Source: JBMOMT01 sp049324835
GTDB taxonomy: Bacteria > Chloroflexota > Anaerolineae > CAYNKW01
Length of the DNA: 64,000 nt
Reading direction: 5' to 3'
NCBI GenBank assembly: GCA_049324835.1
Contig: JBMOMT010000055.1
Location: 1-64,000 of the forward strand
Shown: piece after piece, positions 8,317-15,989 of the stretch
Layout of the letters: each line of letters starts with the position of its first letter
Position numbering within the stretch: the first letter of the stretch is position 1
Notes under the pieces: generated by a model
The model's database searches: none
Told to the model about the DNA's origin: nothing
Seen by the model: only the letters and a program-made list of their open reading frames with translations
Position numbers and translations under genes: made by a program

Positions 8317-9318
8317 ATGTTGACCAAGAAACTCCGGGCACGTCTCATCGTTGGGGGGGTTACACTGGCGTTGATCATCTCCGGCTGTGCCAACTTTCCA
8401 CCTCAAAAGGCCACGGCTGCCCCTCAACCCACCGATACCCCCCTATCGCCGGTTGTTGTGCCCACCAGCACACCCACCCTGCCGCCTCCGCCGCCGACGG
8501 CCACTGCCACCCCAGCCGTGGTGATCGTCGCTGCCACCACACCCACCGCCGCCCCAGAGGCCGAGCCGACCTCGACCGCCGCGCCGGCAGAGCCAACCGC
8601 CGCCGCGCCGCGGCCAACGGCCACGCCACTTCCCCAGCCCAAAGAACTGTTGACCAACGGCAATTTTGAAGGCGGTTTCGCCACCGATGGCGTGGCCAAG
8701 GGCTGGATGCCTTTTTCCAGCGCCGACGCCCACTCTGTCTGGTTCGACGATACCTGGGACCTGTTGGTGCAGGAGGGCGAGCACTCGCAACTCATCTCGA
8801 TCGTCGACCCGGTCTACAACGATCGCTACGCTGGCATCTACCAGACGGTGCAGGTGCTGCCAGGCAAAACCTACCAGCTCAGCCTGTATGGTCTGGTGCG
8901 GGCCAACACCCCCGCCGAACAGTACGGCCATCGCCTTTATGTTGGCTGGGATGACAACGGTGGCAGCGACTGGCAGACCGTGGAAAACTGGATCGAGCTC
9001 GACTGGGATCAACAGCCATTGGTGGCCGATGCCTTCACCATCGACCACTTTGCCACCGAGATCACACCCACCGGCAAATCGCTCACCCTGTTCATCCGAG
9101 GCCACTCCAAATGGCCGCGCACCAGCGAGGCCAACTTTAACCTGGACAACGTGAGCCTCTACGGTGTGCCGGGCGGTGACACTGGCGCCGAACCCACCAT
9201 GCCCGTCACCGGGCGAGGAGAAATGAACTGGGCGCCCCTCGTCGCCCTCATCGCCCTGGTGCTCATTCTCTTCCGCGAGGGCTGGTTGGGCCTGACCGGC
9301 CGGCGCGACGGGGTTTGA
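8317..9318 (+). CDS. stalked surface lipoprotein with carbohydrate-binding-like domain
   Basis: A 333-residue exported protein. The N-terminus has a signal peptide ending in a lipobox (IISGC, Cys near residue 28). A Thr/Pro/Ala-rich stalk runs to about 108. A domain of about 180 residues follows, starting ELLTNGNFEGGF and ending NLDNVSLYG, the pattern of CBM4/9-like or other jelly-roll modules. The C-terminus has MPVTG, a hydrophobic span and GRRDGV, which resembles a sortase or archaeosortase-type sorting signal. It is therefore likely displayed on the cell surface. GGAAGGAGG lies 6 bases before the ATG. A GC-rich hairpin terminator follows. The ligand is unknown. Confidence 0.8.
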   Translation: MLTKKLRARLIVGGVTLALIISGCANFPPQKATAAPQPTDTPLSPVVVPTSTPTLPPPPPTATATPAVVIVAATTPTAAPEAEPTSTAAPAEPTAAAPRPTATPLPQPKELLTNGNFEGGFATDGVAKGWMPFSSADAHSVWFDDTWDLLVQEGEHSQLISIVDPVYNDRYAGIYQTVQVLPGKTYQLSLYGLVRANTPAEQYGHRLYVGWDDNGGSDWQTVENWIELDWDQQPLVADAFTIDHFATEITPTGKSLTLFIRGHSKWPRTSEANFNLDNVSLYGVPGGDTGAEPTMPVTGRGEMNWAPLVALIALVLILFREGWLGLTGRRDGV

Positions 9319-9343
9319 TCTGACCACGTTTTGGCCGCTCAAG

Positions 9344-9373
9344 AACCCCCGGCCCAGGCTGGCGCCGGGGGTT
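9344..9373 (+). terminator. rho-independent-like hairpin
   Basis: Ten paired bases (AACCCCCGGC with GCCGGGGGTT) around a 10-base loop follow the lipoprotein gene. The T-run is weak (TTTCATC). The hairpin separates the lipoprotein gene from the dnaN promoter. Confidence 0.55.
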
Positions 9374-9388
9374 TCATCACCTCGACGT

Positions 9389-9417
9389 TTGACAGACGAT
9401 TCAAGCCACGGTATACT
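9389..9417 (+). promoter_or_regulatory. dnaN promoter
   Basis: TTGACA at 9389-9394 and TATACT at 9412-9417, spacer 17 bases. The transcript would start about 40 bases before the dnaN ATG. Confidence 0.8.
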
Positions 9418-9464
9418 TGGGGCGTTCGTTCCTGTTCTGTTTTGTAACCAAGGAGGTCAGCCGC

Positions 9465-10583
9465 ATGAAAGTTTCTTGTCTGCAGGAGAACCTGGCCAAG
9501 GGCCTGTCCACGGTAGGGCGCGCTGTGGCAACCCGCAGCACTCTGCCGGTGTTGAGCAACATTTTGCTTTCCACCGATCAGGGACGACTCAAACTGTCCG
9601 CCACCGATCTGGAGATCGGCGTCAATACCTGGGTCGGCGCCCAGGTGGAAGAGGAAGGGTCCATCACCATCCCGTCGCGGCTGCTCATCGACTTTGTCAA
9701 CAGCCTGCCGGCCGAGCGTATCGACATGGAGCTGAACGTTCGCAGCCAGGAACTGCATCTGCGGTGCGCCCGTTACGAAGCCAACATCAAAGGCATCGAC
9801 GCTCAGGAATTCCCCCTCATTCCCACAGCCGACGAGAACGATTACCAGCTCGCTCTGGAGCCGAATCTCTTACGCCAGATGATCAGTCAGGTGGTCTTGG
9901 CCGCCGCCACCGACGAAAGCCGGCCCATTCTCACCGGTGTGCTGGTCAAATTTGATGGCCCCCAGTTCACCATGGCTGCCGCCGATGGTTTCCGCCTTTC
10001 CGTGCGCCACGCCCATCTGGAACGAGCCGTGCCAGAGCCGATCAGTGTGGTCATTCCGGCGCGGGCGCTGGCCGAGCTGGCCCGCATCAGCAGCGACGAA
10101 GAACTGTCTGTGAGCATGAGCATTACCCCCAGCCGCAGCCAGGTGCTCTTTAGACTGGCCAACACCGACCTGGTTTCGCAGCTCATCGAGGGCCGTTTTC
10201 CAGACTATGAACAGATCATCCCCAAACGCCGCGACACCCGCGCCATCGTTGGCACCGATGCCTTTCTCAAGGCCTGCCGTACGGCCAATATTTTTGCCCG
10301 CAGCGAAGCCAACATCGCCCGTCTCAAAATCGGCGAAGGCCACATCGAGGTGGCGGCGCGTTCGGCCGAGATGGGTGATAACGTGGGTGAGGTCGACGCC
10401 GAGATCGAAGGCAATCCTGTCGAGATTGCCTTCAACGTTCGTTTTCTCATCGATGTTCTCTCGGTAGCCAATGCGGCCCAGGTCTTTCTGGAGACCACCA
10501 ATTCCTCCAGCCCTGGCGTGATCCGTCCTGTTGGCTCGGAGGAGTTTATTCACGTCATCATGCCCATGCACGTTTTGAACTGA
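9465..10583 (+). CDS. dnaN: DNA polymerase III sliding clamp, beta subunit
   Basis: The 372-residue product is full length for the bacterial beta clamp, which encircles DNA and tethers polymerase III and repair proteins. It opens MKVSCLQENLAKGLSTVGRA and contains the three clamp subdomains, with RSTLPVLSNILL, AADGFRLSV and the C-terminal VIMPMHVLN that closes the partner-binding pocket. ATG 9465 has AAGGAGGT eight bases upstream; the longer in-frame extension to 9417 overlaps the promoter and is rejected. recF follows 36 bases later in the same direction, the common dnaN-recF order. dnaA is not in the window. Confidence 0.95.
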   Translation: MKVSCLQENLAKGLSTVGRAVATRSTLPVLSNILLSTDQGRLKLSATDLEIGVNTWVGAQVEEEGSITIPSRLLIDFVNSLPAERIDMELNVRSQELHLRCARYEANIKGIDAQEFPLIPTADENDYQLALEPNLLRQMISQVVLAAATDESRPILTGVLVKFDGPQFTMAAADGFRLSVRHAHLERAVPEPISVVIPARALAELARISSDEELSVSMSITPSRSQVLFRLANTDLVSQLIEGRFPDYEQIIPKRRDTRAIVGTDAFLKACRTANIFARSEANIARLKIGEGHIEVAARSAEMGDNVGEVDAEIEGNPVEIAFNVRFLIDVLSVANAAQVFLETTNSSSPGVIRPVGSEEFIHVIMPMHVLN

Positions 10584-10619
10584 GCCATCCGGCCCCCTGG
10601 GCCTGCCTCATCGATCATC

Positions 10620-11837
10620 TTGTACCTTCAGCATCTTTATCTGACCAATTTTCGTAATTACGTCCGGCTGGATCTGGATCTACCCGGCGGCACAGTTGTT
10701 TTGCAAGGGGCCAATGCCCAGGGCAAAACAAACCTGCTGGAGGCTATCTATTTCCTGTCCACCAGCCGCTCACCTCAGGCCTCTGCCGATCGACAACTGG
10801 TCAATTGGCTGGCCGACGAAGACCCCCTGCCGCACGCCCGTCTGGTGGCCGAGCTGATCAAAGGTGAGGCCCTCCACCGCGTCGAGATCACGTTGCTTAA
10901 ACAGAGCGGAGCCAACGGTGTTCGCCTGCAAAAAGAGATCCGCGTCAACGGCGTGTCGCGCCGGGCGATGGATCTCTTGGGTGTGATGAACGTCATCCTC
11001 TTTCGACCACAGGACATGTCGCTGGCCGATGGCCCCCCCGGCCAGCGACGGCGCTATCTGGACGCCGCCCTGTGCCAGATCAACCGCCCCTATTGTGAGG
11101 CGCTGCGCGATTTTAACCAGGTGCTGGAACAGCGCAACGCTTTGCTGCGTAACCTGCGCGAACGGGCCAGAACCTCCGGCGACGAGATCTTGTTCTGGAA
11201 CGACAGGCTGATCGCCGGCGGGGCGCAGTTGATCGTGAGCCGCCAGGCGGCCCTGACCGAGCTGGAAAGGCTGGCCCAGCCCATTCATCGCGCGCTCTCT
11301 GGTGGCCGCGAGACGCTGCGCCTGCGTTATGCCCCCAGCTTTGATCCCACTCGTCTGCCCAACGCCGCTTATCAGATGGCTCTAGACCTGACCGTGGAAA
11401 CCGCGGTGAGTGAATTGCCCCCGCTGACCATCCCCCAGGTGACCGACTCGTTTCGGGCCCATCTGCGGCAGGCGCAACGGGAGGAGCTGAGCCGCGGCCT
11501 CACACTCTTTGGCCCCCACCGCGACGATTGGCATTTTGAGGCCAACGGCATCGATCTGCGCACCTATGGCTCTCGTGGTCAGCAGCGCACAGCCGTGCTG
11601 GCCCTCAAAATGGCCGAAACGCAGTTCGTGCGCCAGGGCACCGGTCACGAACCGATCCTGTTGTTGGATGAGGTCATGGCCGAACTGGATAGTCACCGCC
11701 AGCGGCATCTGCTACAGGCGATAGAGGCCGTCCAACAGGCCATTCTCACCACCACCGACTGGGATGTTTTTGGTGAGGCCTTTTTGAAAAACACGCTGCG
11801 TTTGCGGGTTTGGGAAGGACAGATTCAGAGGCTGTGA
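10620..11837 (+). CDS. recF: recombination mediator RecF
   Basis: A 405-residue SMC-like ATPase that loads RecA at single-stranded gaps. It begins MYLQHLYLTNFRNY, has Walker A GANAQGKTNLLEAI near residues 30-43, the RecF signature LTLFGPHRDDW, the ABC-like YGSRGQQRTAVLALK and Walker B ILLLDEVMAELD. The start is TTG 10620 with no strong ribosome site, so it may rely on coupling to dnaN 36 bases upstream. The 3' end overlaps the convergent rsmG gene by 13 bases. Confidence 0.93.
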   Translation: MYLQHLYLTNFRNYVRLDLDLPGGTVVLQGANAQGKTNLLEAIYFLSTSRSPQASADRQLVNWLADEDPLPHARLVAELIKGEALHRVEITLLKQSGANGVRLQKEIRVNGVSRRAMDLLGVMNVILFRPQDMSLADGPPGQRRRYLDAALCQINRPYCEALRDFNQVLEQRNALLRNLRERARTSGDEILFWNDRLIAGGAQLIVSRQAALTELERLAQPIHRALSGGRETLRLRYAPSFDPTRLPNAAYQMALDLTVETAVSELPPLTIPQVTDSFRAHLRQAQREELSRGLTLFGPHRDDWHFEANGIDLRTYGSRGQQRTAVLALKMAETQFVRQGTGHEPILLLDEVMAELDSHRQRHLLQAIEAVQQAILTTTDWDVFGEAFLKNTLRLRVWEGQIQRL

Positions 11838-12595
11838 GCCTCGGGGGTCAACAGAGGTCGTTTGCTGGGCATACCCGGCCGTCGGGGATACGGTGATGGC
11901 GTCCGGGCTTTTTTGTCTATCACCACCAGATAACGTGTTTCAGCCAGGCCAGAGAGCTCTACCGGCAACACATAGTGCACCTGCCCGCCCAAAAGAGAGA
12001 GAGCATACTGCGCCGCACTCAGCTCCTCGTGCGCCGAACTGCCCTTCTGAGCCACACACCGCCCGCCCAACCGACAAAAAGGCAACAGATATTCTACCAA
12101 CACCGGTAGATCGGCCACCGCTCTGGCAACGACCAGATCGTAACGCTCGCGGTGAGCCGGGTCCTGGCCCAGCTCCTCGGCGCGCCCGTGAAAGATGGTC
12201 ACGTTTGTCAGGTTTAAAAGTGCGGTCATGTGCTGCAAAAAACCCACTTTTTTGGCCGTGGCTTCCAGCAGCGTCAACTCTAGCTGGGGGTGCAAAATCT
12301 TCAAAGGCAAACCTGGAAAACCCGCGCCGCTGCCCACATCCAGCAGACGCATGCCGGCAGACGGCACACCCGGCTGGCAACGCCCGCTCTGGCAATCGCC
12401 CAGCGCCAGCAGGCAGGTAAGTGAATCCAGGAGGTGCCGGATCTGCACGTGTTCGTATTCGGTGATGGCCGTCAGGTTGAAACGCTCGTTCCAGGCCATC
12501 AACTCCTGGTAATAGAGCTGAAAAGCTCTGAGATGCGCCGTCGTCAGCGCAAAGCCCATGGTACGCGCCGCTTCTGTCAACAAATTCATCGTCAT
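11825..12595 (-). CDS. rsmG: 16S rRNA (guanine-527-N7)-methyltransferase RsmG
   Basis: The 256-residue product methylates G527 of 16S rRNA using SAM. It has LTAITEYEHVQIRHLLDSL near the N-terminus, motif I LLDVGSGAGFPGLPLKI and the VVARAVADLP segment typical of GidB/RsmG. ATG 12595 overlaps the TGA of the upstream TPR gene as ATGA, so it is probably translated by re-initiation. A basic C-terminal tail of about 25 residues exceeds the usual family end. It converges on recF with a 13-base overlap. Loss of this enzyme is known to give low-level streptomycin resistance. Confidence 0.93.
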   Translation of the reverse strand: MTMNLLTEAARTMGFALTTAHLRAFQLYYQELMAWNERFNLTAITEYEHVQIRHLLDSLTCLLALGDCQSGRCQPGVPSAGMRLLDVGSGAGFPGLPLKILHPQLELTLLEATAKKVGFLQHMTALLNLTNVTIFHGRAEELGQDPAHRERYDLVVARAVADLPVLVEYLLPFCRLGGRCVAQKGSSAHEELSAAQYALSLLGGQVHYVLPVELSGLAETRYLVVIDKKARTPSPYPRRPGMPSKRPLLTPEAHSL

Positions 12596-14058
12596 GAACC
12601 GACGAGTTGTCGGCGGCGTTCCTGCGCCCACTCGTTGTTCGGATCCAACGTCAGCGCCAGATCGTAGGCCGCCAATGCCTCGTCTCGCCGTCCGGCCTGT
12701 TCCAGCGTCAGACCCTTTTCGTTCCAGGCCCAGAGATAGTCAGGGTTGATGGCAAGGGCTCGCTCCAGCATCGCCAGCGCCTCGTCGAAACGATTCAACC
12801 ACCGCAGCGAGGAACCCTTGTGGGCTATGCCCCAATCATAGTTGGGATCGAGAGCAATGGCCCGGTCAAAGGCCGCGATGGCCTCCTCAAAGCGCTCCAT
12901 CTCGTGCAAAGCCTGCCCTTTTTCCCCCCACGCCCAGACCTGGGTGGCGTCCTGCTCCAGCGCTGTTTCCAGAGTCTCCAGGGCCTCCTGGTAACGTTGG
13001 GCCTGCCGCAAGGTCTGACCTTTGCTGGCCCAGGCCCAGGCATATTCCGAGCGATGTCTGATGGCCTGATCAAAGGCTGCAACGGCAGCCTCAAAATCGC
13101 CGGTTAAACGAAGCGCCTCGCCCAACTCGGCCCAGGCCCAACTGTAGGCCGGGTCGATCGCGGTGGCCCGCCGGAGCGACGCAACCGCCGCAGCGAGATC
13201 GTTGTTTTGCCGCAGGGTTAACCCGCGGTGGGCCAGCGCCCAGGTGTAATCGGGGTTCAATTCCAGCGCCTCGTCAAAAGCGGCGATGGCTTCGTCGTGA
13301 CGGTCCAGTTTTCGTAGCGACTCGCCTTTTTCCGCCCAGGCCCAATCGAGCGAGGCCGAAAGCAGCAGGCCGGCGTCGAGAGTGGCCACGGCCTCCTGGT
13401 AACGCCCCATCTGGCTCAGGACCTGACCCTTGCTGCACATAGCCCAGGCATACTGATTGTCCAGCGCGATGGCCTGGTCGAAGGCCTGCAACGCCTGTTC
13501 CGCACGACCCATCTGGCGCAGGTTTTCCGCTTTGTGCGCCCAGGCCCAGGCGTAATCGGCATCCAGCGCGATAGCCCGGTCGAAAGCAGCCAGAGCGCGC
13601 TCGTGTTCACCCCATTCGCGCAGCGACTCGCCCTTTTGCGCCCATGCCCAGGCATAGTCCGCGTCGATCTCCAGGGCGCGCTCCAGAGCCGCCACAGCAT
13701 CGGCATAACGGCCCATCTGACGCAACGTCTGTCCTTTGGCAGAGAGCGCCCAGGCGTATTGTGGGTTCAGGGCAACGGCCTGCTCCAGCGCTTCCAGCGC
13801 CTCGGCATATTGCCCGGCCTGGCGCAGAGCCTCACCCATGTGGGCCCAGGCCCAGTCGTAATCCGGATCGGCTCTCACCGCCCGTCGAAAAGCCGCCACG
13901 GCCTGCATCAAGTGGCCCTGCTCGCGTAGACTCTCACCCCGCCTGGCCAGCTCGGAGGCGAAACGAGGGCCTTTCAGCACCGCTTCTTGGGGCTTCTGAA
14001 TGCTCTTCAAGGCGACCGTCGTTTTGGCAAAGGGATATGCCTTGTTTTTCCAGTCCAT
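12592..14058 (-). CDS. tetratricopeptide-repeat protein
   Basis: After about 40 residues (MDWKNKAYPFAKTTVALKS) the 488-residue protein is a continuous array of about 13 TPRs of 34 residues, each with a conserved YxWAWxxKGxxLRxxGxxxxA core. No signal peptide or membrane segment is visible, so it is probably a cytoplasmic scaffold. ATG 14058 has AGGAG about seven bases upstream and replaces a longer in-frame start inside the promoter. Its stop codon overlaps rsmG by 4 bases, so the two are co-translated. The partner is unknown. The repeated Trp-Ala-Trp element is unusually regular, suggesting recent repeat expansion. Confidence 0.85.
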   Translation of the reverse strand: MDWKNKAYPFAKTTVALKSIQKPQEAVLKGPRFASELARRGESLREQGHLMQAVAAFRRAVRADPDYDWAWAHMGEALRQAGQYAEALEALEQAVALNPQYAWALSAKGQTLRQMGRYADAVAALERALEIDADYAWAWAQKGESLREWGEHERALAAFDRAIALDADYAWAWAHKAENLRQMGRAEQALQAFDQAIALDNQYAWAMCSKGQVLSQMGRYQEAVATLDAGLLLSASLDWAWAEKGESLRKLDRHDEAIAAFDEALELNPDYTWALAHRGLTLRQNNDLAAAVASLRRATAIDPAYSWAWAELGEALRLTGDFEAAVAAFDQAIRHRSEYAWAWASKGQTLRQAQRYQEALETLETALEQDATQVWAWGEKGQALHEMERFEEAIAAFDRAIALDPNYDWGIAHKGSSLRWLNRFDEALAMLERALAINPDYLWAWNEKGLTLEQAGRRDEALAAYDLALTLDPNNEWAQERRRQLVGS

Positions 14059-14102
14059 GATCTGCTCCTGAGCCCAAAAGGCAAAAATGGTAGTGGCAGG
14101 TG

Positions 14103-14131
14103 ATTGTATCACACTTTGACCCCGCTGGCAA
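14103..14131 (-). promoter_or_regulatory. promoter of the TPR-rsmG operon
   Basis: On the minus strand TTGCCA (14131-14126) and TACAAT (14108-14103) are 17 bases apart. The transcript would start about 40 bases before ATG 14058. Confidence 0.75.
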
Positions 14132-14142
14132 AGGTCGACGAC

Positions 14143-14180
14143 AAAAAAAGCCGGGGGAGAGAAGTGGGTCTTCCCCCGGC
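14143..14180 (-). terminator. rho-independent terminator of the DUF5666-type gene
   Basis: Read on the minus strand, GCCGGGGGA pairs with TCCCCCGGC (14172-14180 with 14150-14158) and is followed directly by seven T residues. It lies 28 bases past the stop codon of the 14208-15518 gene. Confidence 0.9.
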
Positions 14181-14207
14181 GGTGTTTGGAGCGCAGACAG
14201 GTGATCG

Positions 14208-15518
14208 TCAGGCTCGTGGCCGCACTTTGCCGATAACCAGCGCTTGCATGATACCATCCTCGAGCCAGTGACCGGCGGCGATCAGCGTGTCGCCGATGGT
14301 CAGGTCGTCCAGCGACGGGTCGTCGTCGCCAGGGATGCGGTAACGTGTGGCCGCGTCGGTTTCCACTGTCACCGGGCCGTCGGCCGTTTCGAGCAGCAGC
14401 GTCGTCCCCTCGATGGCCGTCACCTGGCCGCGGACGCTGTGATCGCGCAGTTTTTTGGGCAGTCTGGCCACGACACTGGCCACCAGGTTGCCGTGTTCGT
14501 CCTGGCGGGCGATAGCGCCGGCCTGATCGCCCACGGCCATATCCTCCAGGCCAGGATCAGGATCGCCCAGGATGCGAAAGCGAGTCTGTTCGGTGATGAG
14601 CAGCGTCACCTCGCCGTGGTAGAGTGTGTCTAGCGTCAGCGAGTCCTGACCGACCGCCGTCACTCGACCGTGCATGGCGACGCGCGACCGTTTCACAGGC
14701 AACACTGCTACCTTTTTGGCGACGAAATCACCATCGTCGGCCCAATGGCCCGCAGCCAGGATCGTATCACCCGTGTTCAGATCGTCGATGGTGGCGTTTT
14801 CGATGCCGGCCACACGAAAAGTGGTCTGATCGGTGGTTTGCACCCGCACCTCCTGGGTCTGGCCCTCGTCGTTCTCCACGCTTAACAGCAGGACAGTATC
14901 CTCGACGGCGCTCAGTTCACCTTTGACGCTGTGCGCCTCGATGATCCGCTCGGGCACGACGGCCAGTGCGCTGGCATGAAACGTCTCGGTGCTCGCGTTG
15001 GTCCACTGGCCCAACGCGATGAGCGGCATCCTGACCGTCAGATCGGTCATTGAGGGTTCTTCGACGCCAGGGATAAAGAGGACCGTGCTGGCATCGGTGG
15101 TCACTGTCACTTGCCCGTGGCCAGTGCGCAGCCGGAGTGTATCACCTTCCACCTGGGCTACGATGCCCTTGAGCAGTTGATCTTCCAGCGAGCCGTTGGG
15201 GATGACAGCCACGCGGCGGGCCAGCGGCTGGCCCTCACTGTCGCGCACGGCCCGGACGATGACAAAATCGCCGCTGTGTAGATCGTTCAGGGTGGCGTTT
15301 GCCACGCCAGGCACGTCGAACACCGTCCGATCGTCGGTCAGCAGGGTGATCTCGGTGGTGGGGGTTTGCAGTGTCATCGACGCGCCAGAGATGACGGTCA
15401 CCTCACCGCGCAGCAGGCCCCAATGGTTGGCGGGTGTAGCTGCCCAGGCTGAGGCTGTCAGGCTCAGGGTAGCTACCAGCGCCACGATGATAAGGCTGAG
15501 TTTGTGTCGCACTTGCAT
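14208..15518 (-). CDS. secreted repeat protein with five DUF5666-like domains
   Basis: The 436-residue protein has a signal peptide (MQVRHKLSLIIVALVATLSL, then ASAWA). Five repeats of about 75 residues follow. Each opens like RGxVTxIxGxxLxL, then has VTxxTxxxxxxG and GDTILAAGHW-type segments, which is the pattern of DUF5666 beta-barrel-like domains. These are exported proteins of unknown role. ATG 15518 has AAGGAGGTAA five bases upstream; the longer in-frame extension starting at 15602 is rejected. The gene is followed by a strong terminator, and a MITE sits about 100 bases upstream of its start. Confidence 0.8.
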   Translation of the reverse strand: MQVRHKLSLIIVALVATLSLTASAWAATPANHWGLLRGEVTVISGASMTLQTPTTEITLLTDDRTVFDVPGVANATLNDLHSGDFVIVRAVRDSEGQPLARRVAVIPNGSLEDQLLKGIVAQVEGDTLRLRTGHGQVTVTTDASTVLFIPGVEEPSMTDLTVRMPLIALGQWTNASTETFHASALAVVPERIIEAHSVKGELSAVEDTVLLLSVENDEGQTQEVRVQTTDQTTFRVAGIENATIDDLNTGDTILAAGHWADDGDFVAKKVAVLPVKRSRVAMHGRVTAVGQDSLTLDTLYHGEVTLLITEQTRFRILGDPDPGLEDMAVGDQAGAIARQDEHGNLVASVVARLPKKLRDHSVRGQVTAIEGTTLLLETADGPVTVETDAATRYRIPGDDDPSLDDLTIGDTLIAAGHWLEDGIMQALVIGKVRPRA

Positions 15519-15615
15519 GGTTACCTCCTTGATACGTCTTTTTGGATCGATATGCTCATGCTCTCTATTATGGCTGCCAAATGTTACCAAAAGTTTGGCC
15601 AACTGTAAAAAATGT

Positions 15616-15735
15616 GTAACTGCTCAGCCTACCCTCCCGCAGGCTGGAAAACCGACTGAAATCGTTTGCCGGCCTGGATACTTGCCGATTTCTACTCGAA
15701 ATCACTTCCAAGCCTGCGGGAGGGTGAGCAGTTAC
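15616..15735. repeat. MITE-like element, copy A (120 bp)
   Basis: The ends GTAACTGCTCA and TGAGCAGTTAC are perfect inverted repeats. Inside them CCCTCCCGCAGGCT and AGCCTGCGGGAGGG are also perfectly inverted. The unit is flanked by an 8-base direct repeat AAAAATGT (15608-15615 and 15736-15743), as left by a transposase. The 65-base centre has no coding capacity. A shorter inverted copy is at 48172-48236. Confidence 0.8.
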
Positions 15736-15794
15736 AAAAATGTGTAAAATGTGCGCCGGTCGACGATCTGGGGCACAGTTTGACGTGGACCAGT

Positions 15795-15855
15795 TTCACC
15801 GTCGAGGCAGAGAGCGCAGAGAAATAACCAGAAAACTCGGCGTCTCGGCGGTGAA
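15795..15855. repeat. 61-bp inverted-repeat element
   Basis: TTCACCGTCGAG at the left end and CTCGGCGGTGAA at the right end match as inverted repeats at 11 of 12 positions. The interior has GCAGAGAGCGCAGAG and CTCGGCGTCTCGGCGG. From memory, sequences of this style (GCCGAGACGCCGAG and CGCAGAG) are widespread intergenic repeats in several phyla. With the 15616-15735 element it fills most of the 470-base gap between genes; the rest holds only the promoter below. Confidence 0.5.
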
Positions 15856-15917
15856 GAATAACGACGTGCCGTTGTGACAAAAAACCAATCGGTGTGAGGG
15901 GCGCTGCACCTGGCGTT

Positions 15918-15946
15918 TTTTGCAATTGCGCCGGCAGTGGTATAAT
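15918..15946 (+). promoter_or_regulatory. promoter of the CNB-AckA-PduL gene (extended -10)
   Basis: TATAAT at 15941-15946 is preceded by TGG, forming an extended -10 element. The -35 region (TTTTGC at 15918, spacer 17) is weak. The leader to ATG 15990 is about 37 bases. Confidence 0.65.
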
Positions 15947-15989
15947 ACCGCTCAAAACTGAACACCGTATCACATAAGGATGCCCTGCC

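Noticed and set aside
9465..11837. replication origin near dnaN-recF
   Set aside because: No dnaA gene or DnaA-box cluster was seen by eye around these genes, and the intergenic spaces are too short.
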